From an uncultured Clostridia bacterium (GTDB lineage: Bacteria > Bacillota > Clostridia > Christensenellales > UBA1242): 64,000 nt of DNA. A model generated the notes under the pieces. It saw nothing but the letters and a program-made list of their open reading frames with translations. It searched no databases and was not told the DNA's origin. The stretch spans positions 248,001-312,000 of the forward strand of contig CAKVNK010000001.1 of the NCBI GenBank assembly GCA_934777435.1. The letters are read 5' to 3'. Below are positions 28,801-36,102 of the stretch, piece after piece. The first letter of the stretch is position 1. Every line of letters begins with the position of its first letter. The translations under genes were made by a program, and so were the position numbers.

Positions 28801-29459
28801 AAACCTTCACCTTTGATTCAAGCATGATACCAAGTGAATCACTTGAAGACGAAAACGATATGCAAACAAATGTTGAATCAGTTGAAGATTTCACCCCAGA
28901 AGAAGAACTTTATGGCGGACTTAAAAACGGCGATATTGTAACTTGTGGCGGTGTTATAACGGAAATTAAAACCATACAAACCAAAACTGGCAGCAAAATG
29001 GCATTCTTAACCATTGAAGATTTAACTGGCAGTTTTGATGCAATCTTGTTCAACAAATCTTACGATAAGTTTAAAGACGATATTCAAAAAGATAGTTTGG
29101 TTGCAATCAAAGGCCGTTTCTCTGTGCGTGACGGCAAACGCCCTTCAATCACAGTTGACAACATTGAACCTTTAACTGAAACAACAGACGAGAAACAAGA
29201 AACCACCCCAACCGAACAAGAAACCGAAGTGGAAATTATAAAGCCTAAAAAATTGTGTTTGCGCTATAATATTAATGATGGCGTTTTGCACCAAGCCGTT
29301 AAAAATATTTTAAAAAGTTATGCTGGCATTGATTCAGTGTTTATTAAAGATACTGGGTCAAATCAAGCCTTCAAACTTAAAGAAGGTGTTATGGTGCGTG
29401 AAAGTTTAATATTTGAACTTGAAACCATTTTGAACAAAGATGATATAGTTGTTATTTAA
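25830..29459 (+). CDS. dnaE: DNA polymerase III alpha subunit, DnaE type
   Basis: 1209 residues. PHP domain at the N-terminus (HLHLHTEFSLLDG, ITDHGNMYG, GCEFYV); palm catalytic aspartates in PDFDIDF (398-404); fingers and beta-binding region; tandem helix-hairpin-helix; an OB-fold near the C-terminus (GGVITEIKTIQTKTGSKMAF). A longer start at TTG 25827 is possible, but ATG 25830 has AAAGGAGAAAATTG in front. In Bacillota a second polymerase, PolC, normally replicates most DNA with DnaE extending primers; PolC is not in the window. Confidence 0.97.
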   Translation: MKPFVHLHLHTEFSLLDGAARIKKVVKLAKEYGMPAIAITDHGNMYGVITFYDACKDAGIKPIIGCEFYVAEDLNVKTGKQKNSHLIILAKNQQGYKNLSMLNTIAFRDGFYYKPRIDYKTLEKYSEGLVCLSACLAGDIPKLILQEQFEKAEQLIMWFKNLFKDDFYLEIQHNGLPEQEIVNAKLREYSKKFGIKLVATNDVHYLFKEDAEMQDVLMCVAMQKFVDDPDRLKFPTDELYFKTYDQMLEGLPQDEEALDTTVEIAEKCNVEFEFGKYLFPHYTPEGGYNEKVGNTPKEYIMNLIDKGIKQKYGEYTDVIRDRIATEMGVIEKQGFIEYFLIVWDYINAARNMGISVGPGRGSGAGSLVAYAIGITDIDPLKFDLFFERFLNSERVTAPDFDIDFQDNRRDEVIAYVRRKYGDDHIARIVTFGTMKAKNAIKDVGRVLRVPYNICDKITKNIPMYKSPILPKAFGFHIPKEGDKDFGTVYAVPELIEMYNTDPQVKKVVDIAMKVEDFPRQSSMHACGVIIGADVLDRHVPLARNQEEITTQYQGADMERLGHLKMDFLGLRNLTDIVETLKLIEKNHGVKIDFKKSNYDDPNVFKLISTGNTEGIFQIESAGFQKFMKELQPTCIEDIVAAVSLYRPGPMDSIPQYVHNKHHPEDTKYEHPILAPILNVTYGCIVYQEQVMKICQEMGGFTLGQADAIRKAMGKKKLDQMLKWKEAFLHGREAMTDDHGKYSAAIDGAVKRGVPEEVALSIWNKMETFASYAFNKSHAAAYSLITYQTAYLKTYYLPEFITATLNNRITNIDKLKYYIAYAKREKIQVLPPDINLSETYFSTNGKTIRFGLAALKNVGIGVIDEIIAERTENGPYKDLADFIWRSNSQALNKRCIESLIKTGAFDCFGRPRSQLMAVYSIMVDRAIERKKKSMNGQMDLFGDIIEDTNLIEENEYPKINEYVNTVKLQYEREISGTYLSGHPLDGFMDTIKTFTFDSSMIPSESLEDENDMQTNVESVEDFTPEEELYGGLKNGDIVTCGGVITEIKTIQTKTGSKMAFLTIEDLTGSFDAILFNKSYDKFKDDIQKDSLVAIKGRFSVRDGKRPSITVDNIEPLTETTDEKQETTPTEQETEVEIIKPKKLCLRYNINDGVLHQAVKNILKSYAGIDSVFIKDTGSNQAFKLKEGVMVRESLIFELETILNKDDIVVI

Positions 29460-29882
29460 CATTATTGTTGCTATTTAATTTATATTATTTAATTTTAATT
29501 TAAAATTTTAGTTTATTCTATATATTCTATATAAAAAAATAATTATATAAATATACTATTCAGTAAATATTAAATATTCAGTAAAATAAAATTGAAAGAT
29601 ATAATTATAAGTTAAATTTAAAAAGCATCAAAAATAAATAAAAAAATAATTTAATATATTAAAAAACCGCTTAATTATGCGGTTTTTTTTGTGTTTTTTA
29701 CAATAAATTGAAGTTTTAACGTATTAAATTTAATTTTTATTATAATTATTTATATTTTTTGTTAAATAAAATAATATTTTCAATAAAAACAACAACATTT
29801 AAATACGTAAAATAATTTAATTTATATTTATTTAAAATATTTTGTTAATTTATTTATAATTTGTTTTTTAATATTTAAAATT
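29460..29882. other. very AT-rich convergent intergenic region
   Basis: 423 bp between the dnaE and DUF378 ends. It contains the bidirectional terminator at 29661-29688; otherwise only A/T tracts with no ORF or RNA that I recognise. Confidence 0.6.
29661..29688. terminator. bidirectional terminator after dnaE
   Basis: AAAAAACCGC (29661-29670), eight-base loop, GCGGTTTTTT (29679-29688). Confidence 0.85.
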
Positions 29883-30137
29883 TTAAAAATCTTCTTCTTG
29901 TTTTTGTTTTTGTTGTTTAGGTTTTTTATAACCAAACAATTTTAATCTGCCTTTATTAAAAATTGTAACAATCAAAATATAAATACTTGCAACACCAATA
30001 ACAACATAAATTATACGGCTGAAAATATTTGCTTGTGTGCCAAAAATGCCAGCAATAAAATCATATTGCAAACAGCCAATCATAAACCAGTTTACACCAC
30101 CAACGCAAGTTAAAATAAAAGCAATCAATCTTAACAT
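29883..30137 (-). CDS. DUF378 family small membrane protein
   Basis: 84 residues. LIAFILTCVGGVNWFMIG is the DUF378 signature, followed by a second membrane segment (IIYVVIGVASIYILIVTIF) and a Lys/Gln-rich cytoplasmic tail. Function unknown across the family. GGAGAAAACTTTTATG gives the start. A structured RNA element lies 64 bases upstream and may be part of its leader. Confidence 0.88.
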   Translation of the reverse strand: MLRLIAFILTCVGGVNWFMIGCLQYDFIAGIFGTQANIFSRIIYVVIGVASIYILIVTIFNKGRLKLFGYKKPKQQKQKQEEDF

Positions 30138-30200
30138 AAAAGTTTTCTCCTGCCTTTAGTTTGCGTTTGCAAATCATTTTTATGCAATTTTATTTAGCAC

Positions 30201-30280
30201 AAAAAAAGACGTGATATTAAAGAATAAGTCATACGTATTGTTTCTTTATTGAGCAACATTAACTCAACATCACATCTTTT
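30201..30280 (-). ncRNA. three-way-junction RNA element ending in a U-tract
   Basis: Read on the minus strand. The outer stem pairs 30280-30269 (AAAAGATGTGAT) with 30215-30204 (ATCACGTCTTTT) through twelve pairs, one of them a G-U that is a mismatch on the plus strand, which points to minus-strand RNA. Inside are a stem TTGAG/CTCAA (30263-30267 with 30249-30253) and a stem AAAGAA/TTCTTT (30242-30247 with 30219-30224), separated by one to three bases. The outer 3' arm runs into T residues at 30207-30201. It may be an elaborate terminator of the DUF362 gene or an attenuator of DUF378. Confidence 0.5.
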
Positions 30281-30372
30281 ATAAATAAATTAATTTAACA
30301 CAATTTTAAGATATAAATTCGATATTAAACTACTACATCAGTTTACAATTTTTTTAAAATTTCACTTTGGTT

Positions 30373-31542
30373 TTAATCTTCTTTATTGAATTTTGTTACG
30401 TTATAATTCAAAATTTTAAAGCCAATCGGTGTTTTTAAATCTGCAAGTGAATATGGGCAAGCGGTGTAACATTTATTGCAGAAAATGCACTTTGAATAAT
30501 CAATTTTAGCATACAATTCGCCAGCCTTATCATATTTCATCGTAATTGCTCCGACTGGGCATATTTGTGCACATCTGCCACAACCTTTGCATTTATGAGA
30601 GTCAATAATAACTCGTTGTTGATTACGATTGAAAAATCTTTTTTGTTGACCTTTGTTTTTATGTATATGTGAAAGGTTTGTTTGTTCTCCAAAATCAAAA
30701 TCAGTGAGTGCAAATTTTTGAATATCACCTTCAATAAGTTTATATGGGTGTTCCAACTCAACAAGCCCACGCTTTGAGGCAGTTTTTACAATAGTATCTG
30801 CCAAATCTCTGCCAATTATTTTTGAAACAACTGCATCAAGGCTAAACATATTCTCTGCAACAGCCAAACAAGAAAGCATACGTTGGCTTGAATTTGCTTC
30901 CACAGCAACAACGCCGTCAAACACGTTAAGCACAATCTTTTTTTGCAATTTGGTAACAAGGTCTATCACATAATTGTTAAAATCTTCAACTGTGTTAAGG
31001 CGGTTTAAAACAAGTTGTTTAATATCCCCAGGCACAAGCCCAAACATACCAGAAGCAACACCAAGTGCACCAAGTTTTTCATCTACCTTAAGTTTGCCAA
31101 TGTTCACAATTAAATCAACGTCTTTTGCAACTTCAAGCAAAGTTGCAGATTTAGTTTTAACGCCATTTGGTATTTCCATTTTGCAGGTGGCAAGGTTATG
31201 ATTAAGTTGACATTTTGTGTTGTTCGCAACTTCCAAAAGCCCAGTATCAAAATAGATTTTATCTAAACCGTTTAGTGAATATTGTTTTATAGGGCTATCT
31301 GCCACTATACACTTTGCACCATATCCGCTTATCAAATTCACAACCGCCTGCACAACTGATGGGTGTGTTGTGATTGCTAAATCAGGGTTTGCGTCCACCC
31401 CTGCGTCAACTTTTATCAAAACTTTTTGATTAGATTTAAAAAGTTGTTCAGCGTTGACTGATGCAAAAAGTTCAGACAATGTTTGTTGCACATTGTCTGT
31501 GTTATAGTTGTTTATTCTTTTAATAGCAACTTCGTTATTCAT
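30373..31542 (-). CDS. DUF362 protein with two 4Fe-4S clusters
   Basis: 389 residues. The N-terminal part (to about 290) is DUF362 (KVLIKVDAGVDANPD, INIGKLK..., LNVFDGVVA). The C-terminal ferredoxin module has CKGCGRCAQICPVGAI and CIFCNKCYTACP, each a 4Fe-4S binding set. Such proteins are common in anaerobes; the DUF362 role is unknown, so electron transfer is inferred only from the clusters. The start is placed at ATG 31542, not the upstream TTG at 31578, because that TTG is part of the -35 box; the ATG lies at the predicted first transcribed base. Confidence 0.88.
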   Translation of the reverse strand: MNNEVAIKRINNYNTDNVQQTLSELFASVNAEQLFKSNQKVLIKVDAGVDANPDLAITTHPSVVQAVVNLISGYGAKCIVADSPIKQYSLNGLDKIYFDTGLLEVANNTKCQLNHNLATCKMEIPNGVKTKSATLLEVAKDVDLIVNIGKLKVDEKLGALGVASGMFGLVPGDIKQLVLNRLNTVEDFNNYVIDLVTKLQKKIVLNVFDGVVAVEANSSQRMLSCLAVAENMFSLDAVVSKIIGRDLADTIVKTASKRGLVELEHPYKLIEGDIQKFALTDFDFGEQTNLSHIHKNKGQQKRFFNRNQQRVIIDSHKCKGCGRCAQICPVGAITMKYDKAGELYAKIDYSKCIFCNKCYTACPYSLADLKTPIGFKILNYNVTKFNKED

Positions 31543-31548
31543 ATTTGT

Positions 31549-31578
31549 ATGATATATCTTTTGCGGTGTGTTTGTCAA
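31549..31578 (-). promoter_or_regulatory. promoter of the DUF362 gene, predicting a leaderless mRNA
   Basis: Minus strand TTGACA (31578-31573), 18 bp, TATCAT (31554-31549), six bases, then ATG 31542. No Shine-Dalgarno sequence. Confidence 0.75.
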
Positions 31579-31753
31579 ACAAGTTTAGGTTTAAACAGCT
31601 AAACCAAGGCAAATTGTTTAGCAATATATGGTTATATTTACACATAATTCAATTAACTTATATTAAAGTTTAAAATTCAATTTTATTTAAAAAAAACAAT
31701 GCAACAATCAAAATATGTGCAATTAAATATCACCCAAATTATAACAAAATTAT

Positions 31754-31782
31754 TTGCTTTTTTTGTTGGTTTTGAATACAAT
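31754..31782 (+). promoter_or_regulatory. promoter of the 31789 gene, predicting a leaderless mRNA
   Basis: TTGCTT (31754-31759), 17 bp, TACAAT (31777-31782), six bases, ATG 31789. Confidence 0.55.
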
Positions 31783-31788
31783 AGACTT

Positions 31789-32043
31789 ATGATTAAAATT
31801 TGGGGAAAATTAACATCTAACGATAAAATATTAAAGTCTACCACAATTGAAGTTGATGAAAAAACAACAAGTTTTTTTGATATGCTTAAAGATTTGTGTG
31901 AAAAACTTAATGTTCCTACCCCAGTTTTGCTTGATAAACACGTATACGATTTTAACCTTTTTAATATGTGTGTTTTCAAACCAGATGATTTTATTGAATC
32001 TGTTGTGTTTGAAAAATTGATATTGCAACACATTGCCAAATAA
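31789..32043 (+). CDS. small unknown protein
   Basis: 84 residues, not recognised. It begins MIKIWGKLTSNDKIL and has a single predicted alpha/beta unit with an internal helix FDMLKDLCEKLNVPTPVLL; it ends in a helix with FEKLILQHIAK. No signal or membrane segment. An in-frame ATG at 31699 would add 30 hydrophobic residues, but the 31789 start fits a promoter placed six bases ahead. The cluster of conserved-looking Leu and the VPTPVLLDKH loop suggest a real folded protein. Confidence 0.65.
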   Translation: MIKIWGKLTSNDKILKSTTIEVDEKTTSFFDMLKDLCEKLNVPTPVLLDKHVYDFNLFNMCVFKPDDFIESVVFEKLILQHIAK

Positions 32044-32138
32044 TTTTGAATATTTAACACATTTTAAAAAATGTAAAAGCAAGTGGCTAATTTGATTTAA
32101 TTTGCATATATTATCTTTAAATTTGCATTTAAAAAACC

Positions 32139-32168
32139 TTGACAATAGTTTTTTAAAAGTGGTATAAT
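32139..32168 (+). promoter_or_regulatory. sigma-A promoter of greA
   Basis: TTGACA (32139-32144), 18 bp, TATAAT (32163-32168) with TGG before the -10 box. Predicted start about 32175. Confidence 0.82.
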
Positions 32169-32174
32169 CGTGCT

Positions 32175-32270
32175 GTTGTAATGAGAAATCATTGCAATTT
32201 TGTGTTTTATAGCAGGTTTTAATGTTTATAAACACACCAGCAAAGTGGAAAAAGTCGCACTTTGTTTTTT
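32175..32270 (+). ncRNA. greA leader RNA with 5' hairpin and intrinsic terminator
   Basis: Right after the predicted start a nine-pair hairpin TTGTAATGA-GAAA-TCATTGCAA (32176-32197) with a GNRA tetraloop forms. About 45 bases on, CAAAGTG (32241-32247) pairs with CACTTTG (32258-32264), followed by TTTTTT (32265-32270), an intrinsic terminator 21 bases before the greA ATG. A 13-codon frame (32181-32222) lies between but has no ribosome-binding site and overlaps the hairpin. In E. coli the greA leader also ends early and yields the GraL RNAs, so an sRNA or attenuator is plausible. Confidence 0.55.
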
Positions 32271-32291
32271 TAAAAATGTTAGGAGAATATT

Positions 32292-32768
32292 ATGGACGAA
32301 AAAGTATTTATGACAGCAGAAGGGCTTAAAAAAACCCAAGAAAGATTAGAATATTTAAAAACAACACGTCGCCAAGAAGTTGCTAAAAAACTTGCAGAAG
32401 CACGCAGTTATGGTGACCTTAGCGAAAATAGTGAATATGACATTGCACGTGAAGAACAAATCAACGTTGAAGCAGAGATTTTTGATTTGGAAACAAAACT
32501 TAAATCAGCCGTTGTTATTGACCCTAAAAAGGTTAACACAAACAAAGTTGGTGTTGGTTGCACAGTTACCGCAACAAATATGAAAACAAATCAAGTTGTT
32601 GAATATAAAATTGTTGGTGACACTGATAGTGACCCATTTAAAGGTCTTATCAGCAACGTATCCCCTATTGGTGCTGGTTTGATGAATAAAAAAGTTGGCG
32701 ATATTGCCCAAATCAGAACCCCAGGCGGTTTGATGTCTTACAAAATCACAAAAATTAAGTTATCATAA
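32292..32768 (+). CDS. greA: transcription elongation factor GreA
   Basis: 158-residue factor that rescues backtracked RNA polymerase by stimulating transcript cleavage. The N-terminal coiled coil has the acidic tip motif GDLSENSEYDIAREEQ; the C-terminal FKBP-like domain (VVEYKIVGDTDSDP...) is intact. AGGAGAATATTATG start. Transcribed through the terminator-bearing leader. Confidence 0.97.
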   Translation: MDEKVFMTAEGLKKTQERLEYLKTTRRQEVAKKLAEARSYGDLSENSEYDIAREEQINVEAEIFDLETKLKSAVVIDPKKVNTNKVGVGCTVTATNMKTNQVVEYKIVGDTDSDPFKGLISNVSPIGAGLMNKKVGDIAQIRTPGGLMSYKITKIKLS

Positions 32769-32880
32769 GATAACTTGTTTTGTAATGCAATTTTACAATG
32801 GTATTGTTGCAAGGTTTGATTCATTTAAATATGTTTTCAGTTGTTAAAAATTGCGTTTATTTGATGACTAATATGCACAA

Positions 32881-32908
32881 AAAAACAGGGTTAATTGCCC
32901 TGTTTTTT
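32881..32908. terminator. terminator after greA
   Basis: AAAAACAGGG (32881-32890), TTAATTG loop, CCCTGTTTTTT. Works in both directions between greA and the membrane gene. Confidence 0.85.
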
Positions 32909-32933
32909 ATTTTGTTTTGTTAAATATTTTTAA

Positions 32934-33434
32934 CTATGCAACTGTTGATTCAACTACATTTTCTTCAACTTTCTTATCTTTTAAACACAAAGCAGCAATC
33001 ATAAACGCAAATGTTAAAATGTTTGCTGTAAAGATGCTTAAAACAAGTTGTGTAATAATAAAACCAGTTTTTGCCTTTTCTTGACTGGTTGCAACAAGGT
33101 TGAATACACCAATAATAAGTGAAGCAATAGCCATTGCAATGCTGTATACCCCAATAGTTACTAAAATCATTTTTGTAACTTTAATAAGGTCGTCAACTTC
33201 ACGGCTTTCAAGTCTAGCCCCTGTTGTTGGATTTTTATATGAAATTGAACCATCCGCATTGTTAATAACTTCAACGTCTTCAATTTTCATTTCAAACACT
33301 GCTTCAACAACCATATCACGGTCAACCATTGTTCTACCAGCAATGAAAGTTAAACCAAACATAGCAATGATTGCTGCCATAACAATAGCAATAATAGAAC
33401 CGGCTTTTAAAAATCCAGATTTAGTTTTTGTCAT
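32934..33434 (-). CDS. unknown integral membrane protein
   Basis: 166 residues, not recognised. Three or four membrane segments: residues about 10-32 (AGSIIAIVMAAIIAMFGLTF), 90-114, and 124-150. Between the first and second lies a loop of about 50 residues with Glu/Asp and the INNADGSISY turn, probably outside the cell. AGGAGGAAGGGAAATATTATG is a very strong ribosome-binding site. Stands alone. Confidence 0.72.
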   Translation of the reverse strand: MTKTKSGFLKAGSIIAIVMAAIIAMFGLTFIAGRTMVDRDMVVEAVFEMKIEDVEVINNADGSISYKNPTTGARLESREVDDLIKVTKMILVTIGVYSIAMAIASLIIGVFNLVATSQEKAKTGFIITQLVLSIFTANILTFAFMIAALCLKDKKVEENVVESTVA

Positions 33435-33561
33435 AATATTTCCCTTCCTCCTATTGTATTCAGCCTAGCACAAAATTATTTCAATGTCAAACAATGTAAA
33501 AATAATGTTGATTTTAGATTTAAAACATGTTTAAAGTTTGTTGTGTTATCATAAAAACTTG

Positions 33562-33590
33562 TTGTAATAAATGGGGTTTTATGCTATAAT
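33562..33590 (+). promoter_or_regulatory. promoter of holB, predicting a leaderless GTG-start mRNA
   Basis: TTGTAA (33562-33567), 17 bp, TATAAT (33585-33590) with TGC before the -10 box. The holB GTG is at 33597, the expected first transcribed base. Confidence 0.68.
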
Positions 33591-33596
33591 TAAAGT

Positions 33597-34517
33597 GTGT
33601 TAGAAGCGATTAAAAATACCAATGCTTATTCATCTTTAAGCCTGGATAAAAATTTAAGCCATGCTTATCTTTTTTACTCTAACGATTCAGTGCTTAACAA
33701 TGAAGTTGCACTCACTTTTGCAAGATCCATCATATGTCAAAACCACAATTCATGCGGTAAATGTGATGCTTGTATGCAGTTTAAAAGCAAATCTCACCCA
33801 GACTTTTTTGTGTTAAACAGCAAATCAGTTAAAGTGGAAGATATAAGCAAGATGTTGGATAAAATGTCCACCCTGCCAGTAAGTGCTCAATATAAGGTGT
33901 TTGTGATTTTAAACGCTGAAACAGTTAACGAACGTGCACAAAACAAAATGCTTAAATCGTTGGAAGAACCAAACCCTAAGAACATTTTTATTTTATCTTC
34001 TTCAAAACTTGATAAAATTTTGCCAACAATTTTAAGTAGAACAAATAAAATACGTGTGCCTAATCTTAATGCTAGTGATAAAATGTCCATTGTTGAAGAA
34101 TTAAAATCTCAAAACATAGACATTTCTGCATACAAAAATTTTGAAACGTTAACTGAAATGCTCAATTTTGTTGAAGGTAAAATGCTTGATACAATGCATT
34201 GCATAACCAAAATTTTTGATAATCTTAACACCACTGCGGATATTCCTTCTATTGTTAGTGGAATTGGCGATATTGATAAAGATGCCTTCTTCCCACTTAT
34301 GCAAGAAATGTTTATGTGTGCACTCAAAGGCACAAATCAGTTTGATAAAAAGGATATTGCTTCAATCAGTTTAAGATTTTCACCAAACGTGTTGGTAAAA
34401 TGCTTGCCACTTATTGATGACGCTTACAAAAAATTGCAAGCAAATGTTAACTTTTCATATATTTTGGACAATCTATTATTCAACATTTTAAAGGAGAAAT
34501 TTTATGCTGTTAACTGA
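33597..34517 (+). CDS. holB: DNA polymerase III delta' subunit
   Basis: 306-residue clamp-loader subunit. Opens LEAIKNTNAYSSLS...HAYLF, has the zinc module CGKCDACMQF with an upstream Cys, then SHPDF, VFVILNAETVNERAQNKMLKSLEEP and LPTILSRT, all standard. The P-loop is degenerate, as is normal for delta'. The GTG start at 33597 has no ribosome-binding site and matches the predicted transcription start. Order holB-ricT-trmN6-rsmI follows the Bacillus yaaT-yabB-yabC region. The last 14 bases overlap ricT. Confidence 0.93.
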   Translation: MLEAIKNTNAYSSLSLDKNLSHAYLFYSNDSVLNNEVALTFARSIICQNHNSCGKCDACMQFKSKSHPDFFVLNSKSVKVEDISKMLDKMSTLPVSAQYKVFVILNAETVNERAQNKMLKSLEEPNPKNIFILSSSKLDKILPTILSRTNKIRVPNLNASDKMSIVEELKSQNIDISAYKNFETLTEMLNFVEGKMLDTMHCITKIFDNLNTTADIPSIVSGIGDIDKDAFFPLMQEMFMCALKGTNQFDKKDIASISLRFSPNVLVKCLPLIDDAYKKLQANVNFSYILDNLLFNILKEKFYAVN

Positions 34518-35310
34518 AATTCAGTTGATAAATAATTCAAATATTGTTTATGTAAAAACTTTTAATAACTGTGCCCCAAGGCAACAAGTTGTTGTATCTG
34601 TTTCAGGTGTTTTAGAACTCGGCATTGTTAAACGTGAAGCCGAAGCAGAAGCAGAAACTGCAGAATTTGTACGTTTTGCAACCAAAGATGATATACATGC
34701 CAAATGTGAAAATTGCCGTCTTGCACGCAAAACATTAACCGAAGTTAAACAAATTGCAGATAAACTTAAACTTGATATGAAAATAAGTTTTGTAACTTAT
34801 AGTTTAGATAAAAGCAAATTGACAATTAACTACACCGCTGATGAGCGTGTTGATTTTAGAGAAATGCTTAAAATATTAACCAGCACTTATAAAACCAAAA
34901 TTGAAATGAAACAAATAGGCAACAGGGACGAAAGCAAATTTGTTGGAGCCCTTGGTGTATGTGGACGTGAAACTTGTTGCAAAGCATATTTAAAAGATTT
35001 TGACAAAGTGTCAATCAAAATGGCAAAAAATCAAGGTATAGCCCTTAACCCTAACCGCATAAACGGTATGTGTGGCAGATTGTTGTGTTGCTTAAAATAT
35101 GAAGATGAATATTATGAACAAATGCAAAAGAAAATGCCACGTGTTGGCTTTAAAGTAACAACACCAGACGGCGTTGGCAGTGTCGCAAGCGTTGATATGT
35201 TAAGGGAAACTGTTACTATTTGCTTTAAAAAGGACGAAGACACAACCGAAAATAAGACTTACCCCTTAACTGATATTAAATTTAATTCAAAAGAAACAAA
35301 AGAAAAATAG
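34504..35310 (+). CDS. ricT: RicT/YaaT, PSP1-domain regulatory iron-sulfur protein
   Basis: 268 residues. The PSP1 domain has RFATKDDIHAKCENC, and the hallmark cysteines are in GVCGRETCCKAYLKDF and MCGRLLCCLKYE. In Bacillus YaaT with YmcA and YlbF forms the Fe-S complex that steers RNase Y mRNA maturation and phosphorelay/sporulation. ATG 34504 has AAAGGAGAAATTTTATG, located within the holB coding end. A C-terminal Lys/Glu tail follows. Confidence 0.93.
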   Translation: MLLTEIQLINNSNIVYVKTFNNCAPRQQVVVSVSGVLELGIVKREAEAEAETAEFVRFATKDDIHAKCENCRLARKTLTEVKQIADKLKLDMKISFVTYSLDKSKLTINYTADERVDFREMLKILTSTYKTKIEMKQIGNRDESKFVGALGVCGRETCCKAYLKDFDKVSIKMAKNQGIALNPNRINGMCGRLLCCLKYEDEYYEQMQKKMPRVGFKVTTPDGVGSVASVDMLRETVTICFKKDEDTTENKTYPLTDIKFNSKETKEK

Positions 35311-35311
35311 T

Positions 35312-35983
35312 ATGAAAATTGAAAATTTAAAACTTGAACATTTTGCCAATGGCATTTCAATAATCCAAAGCGACAATTATTACAAGTTTACGCAAGATGC
35401 AATTTTGCTTGCAAATTTTTGCAATATTAAGCATAGTGACAACGTGCTTGAACTTTGTGCAGGCAGTGGCGTTATCAGTTTTTACGCGTATTCTCTTTGC
35501 CCTTTTAATAAGTTGTATTTTAACGAAATTCAACCCGAAATGTGTGAAATCATAAAGGAAAATATTGATTTCAACAATTTTAAACGTAAAAGCAAAATTT
35601 TTAACTGTAATCTTAAAGATTTAAAGTTAACTGATTTTCCTAAAAATCTTGATGTTATAATTTGCAATCCACCATATCAAAAAGTTAATGCAAACAGCAA
35701 AATTAATGAACGTCCAGAAATTGCACTTGCTCGCCATGAAATTGCTGCAAATCTTGAAGATATTATAAGCAAAACAAGCGAATTACTTAAAGATAAAGGA
35801 CGTATGTATATGGTTCATTTAGCATCTAGAACCGCCGAAATAGCCGGTTTGTGTGCTAAATATAATATGCAAGTTAAACAGATGAAATTTATTTTCACCA
35901 ACGAAAAAGAAGCATATTTGGTGTTGATTGAAGCAGTAAAAGGTGCAAAACCTGGTGTTAGAATAACCAAAAATTGTGAATAA
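35312..35983 (+). CDS. class I SAM methyltransferase, TrmN6/YabB type
   Basis: 223 residues. LELCAGSGVISFYA is the SAM-binding loop and VIICNPPYQK the catalytic NPPY motif of N6-adenine methyltransferases; the early TQDAILLANF segment is typical of tRNA1(Val) A37 methyltransferases. Position after ricT matches Bacillus yabB. Starts one base after the ricT stop; no clear separate ribosome-binding site, so translation is likely coupled. Confidence 0.88.
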   Translation: MKIENLKLEHFANGISIIQSDNYYKFTQDAILLANFCNIKHSDNVLELCAGSGVISFYAYSLCPFNKLYFNEIQPEMCEIIKENIDFNNFKRKSKIFNCNLKDLKLTDFPKNLDVIICNPPYQKVNANSKINERPEIALARHEIAANLEDIISKTSELLKDKGRMYMVHLASRTAEIAGLCAKYNMQVKQMKFIFTNEKEAYLVLIEAVKGAKPGVRITKNCE

Positions 35984-36102
35984 AATTAACGTTTAATAAA
36001 ATTAAATCGCTATAATTGAAGTATAAAAATCTTATATAAAAACAATTATTAACTATTTTATAATAGTAATTTGCTATCAAATAAATCTAAAAGGAGTGTT
36101 AT

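Noticed and set aside
31543..31578. TTG start of the DUF362 gene
   Set aside because: The TTG is the first part of the -35 TTGACA box, so it would not be transcribed.
32181..32222. 13-codon leader peptide in the greA leader
   Set aside because: No ribosome-binding site and its start lies inside a stable hairpin; leader is better read as structured RNA.
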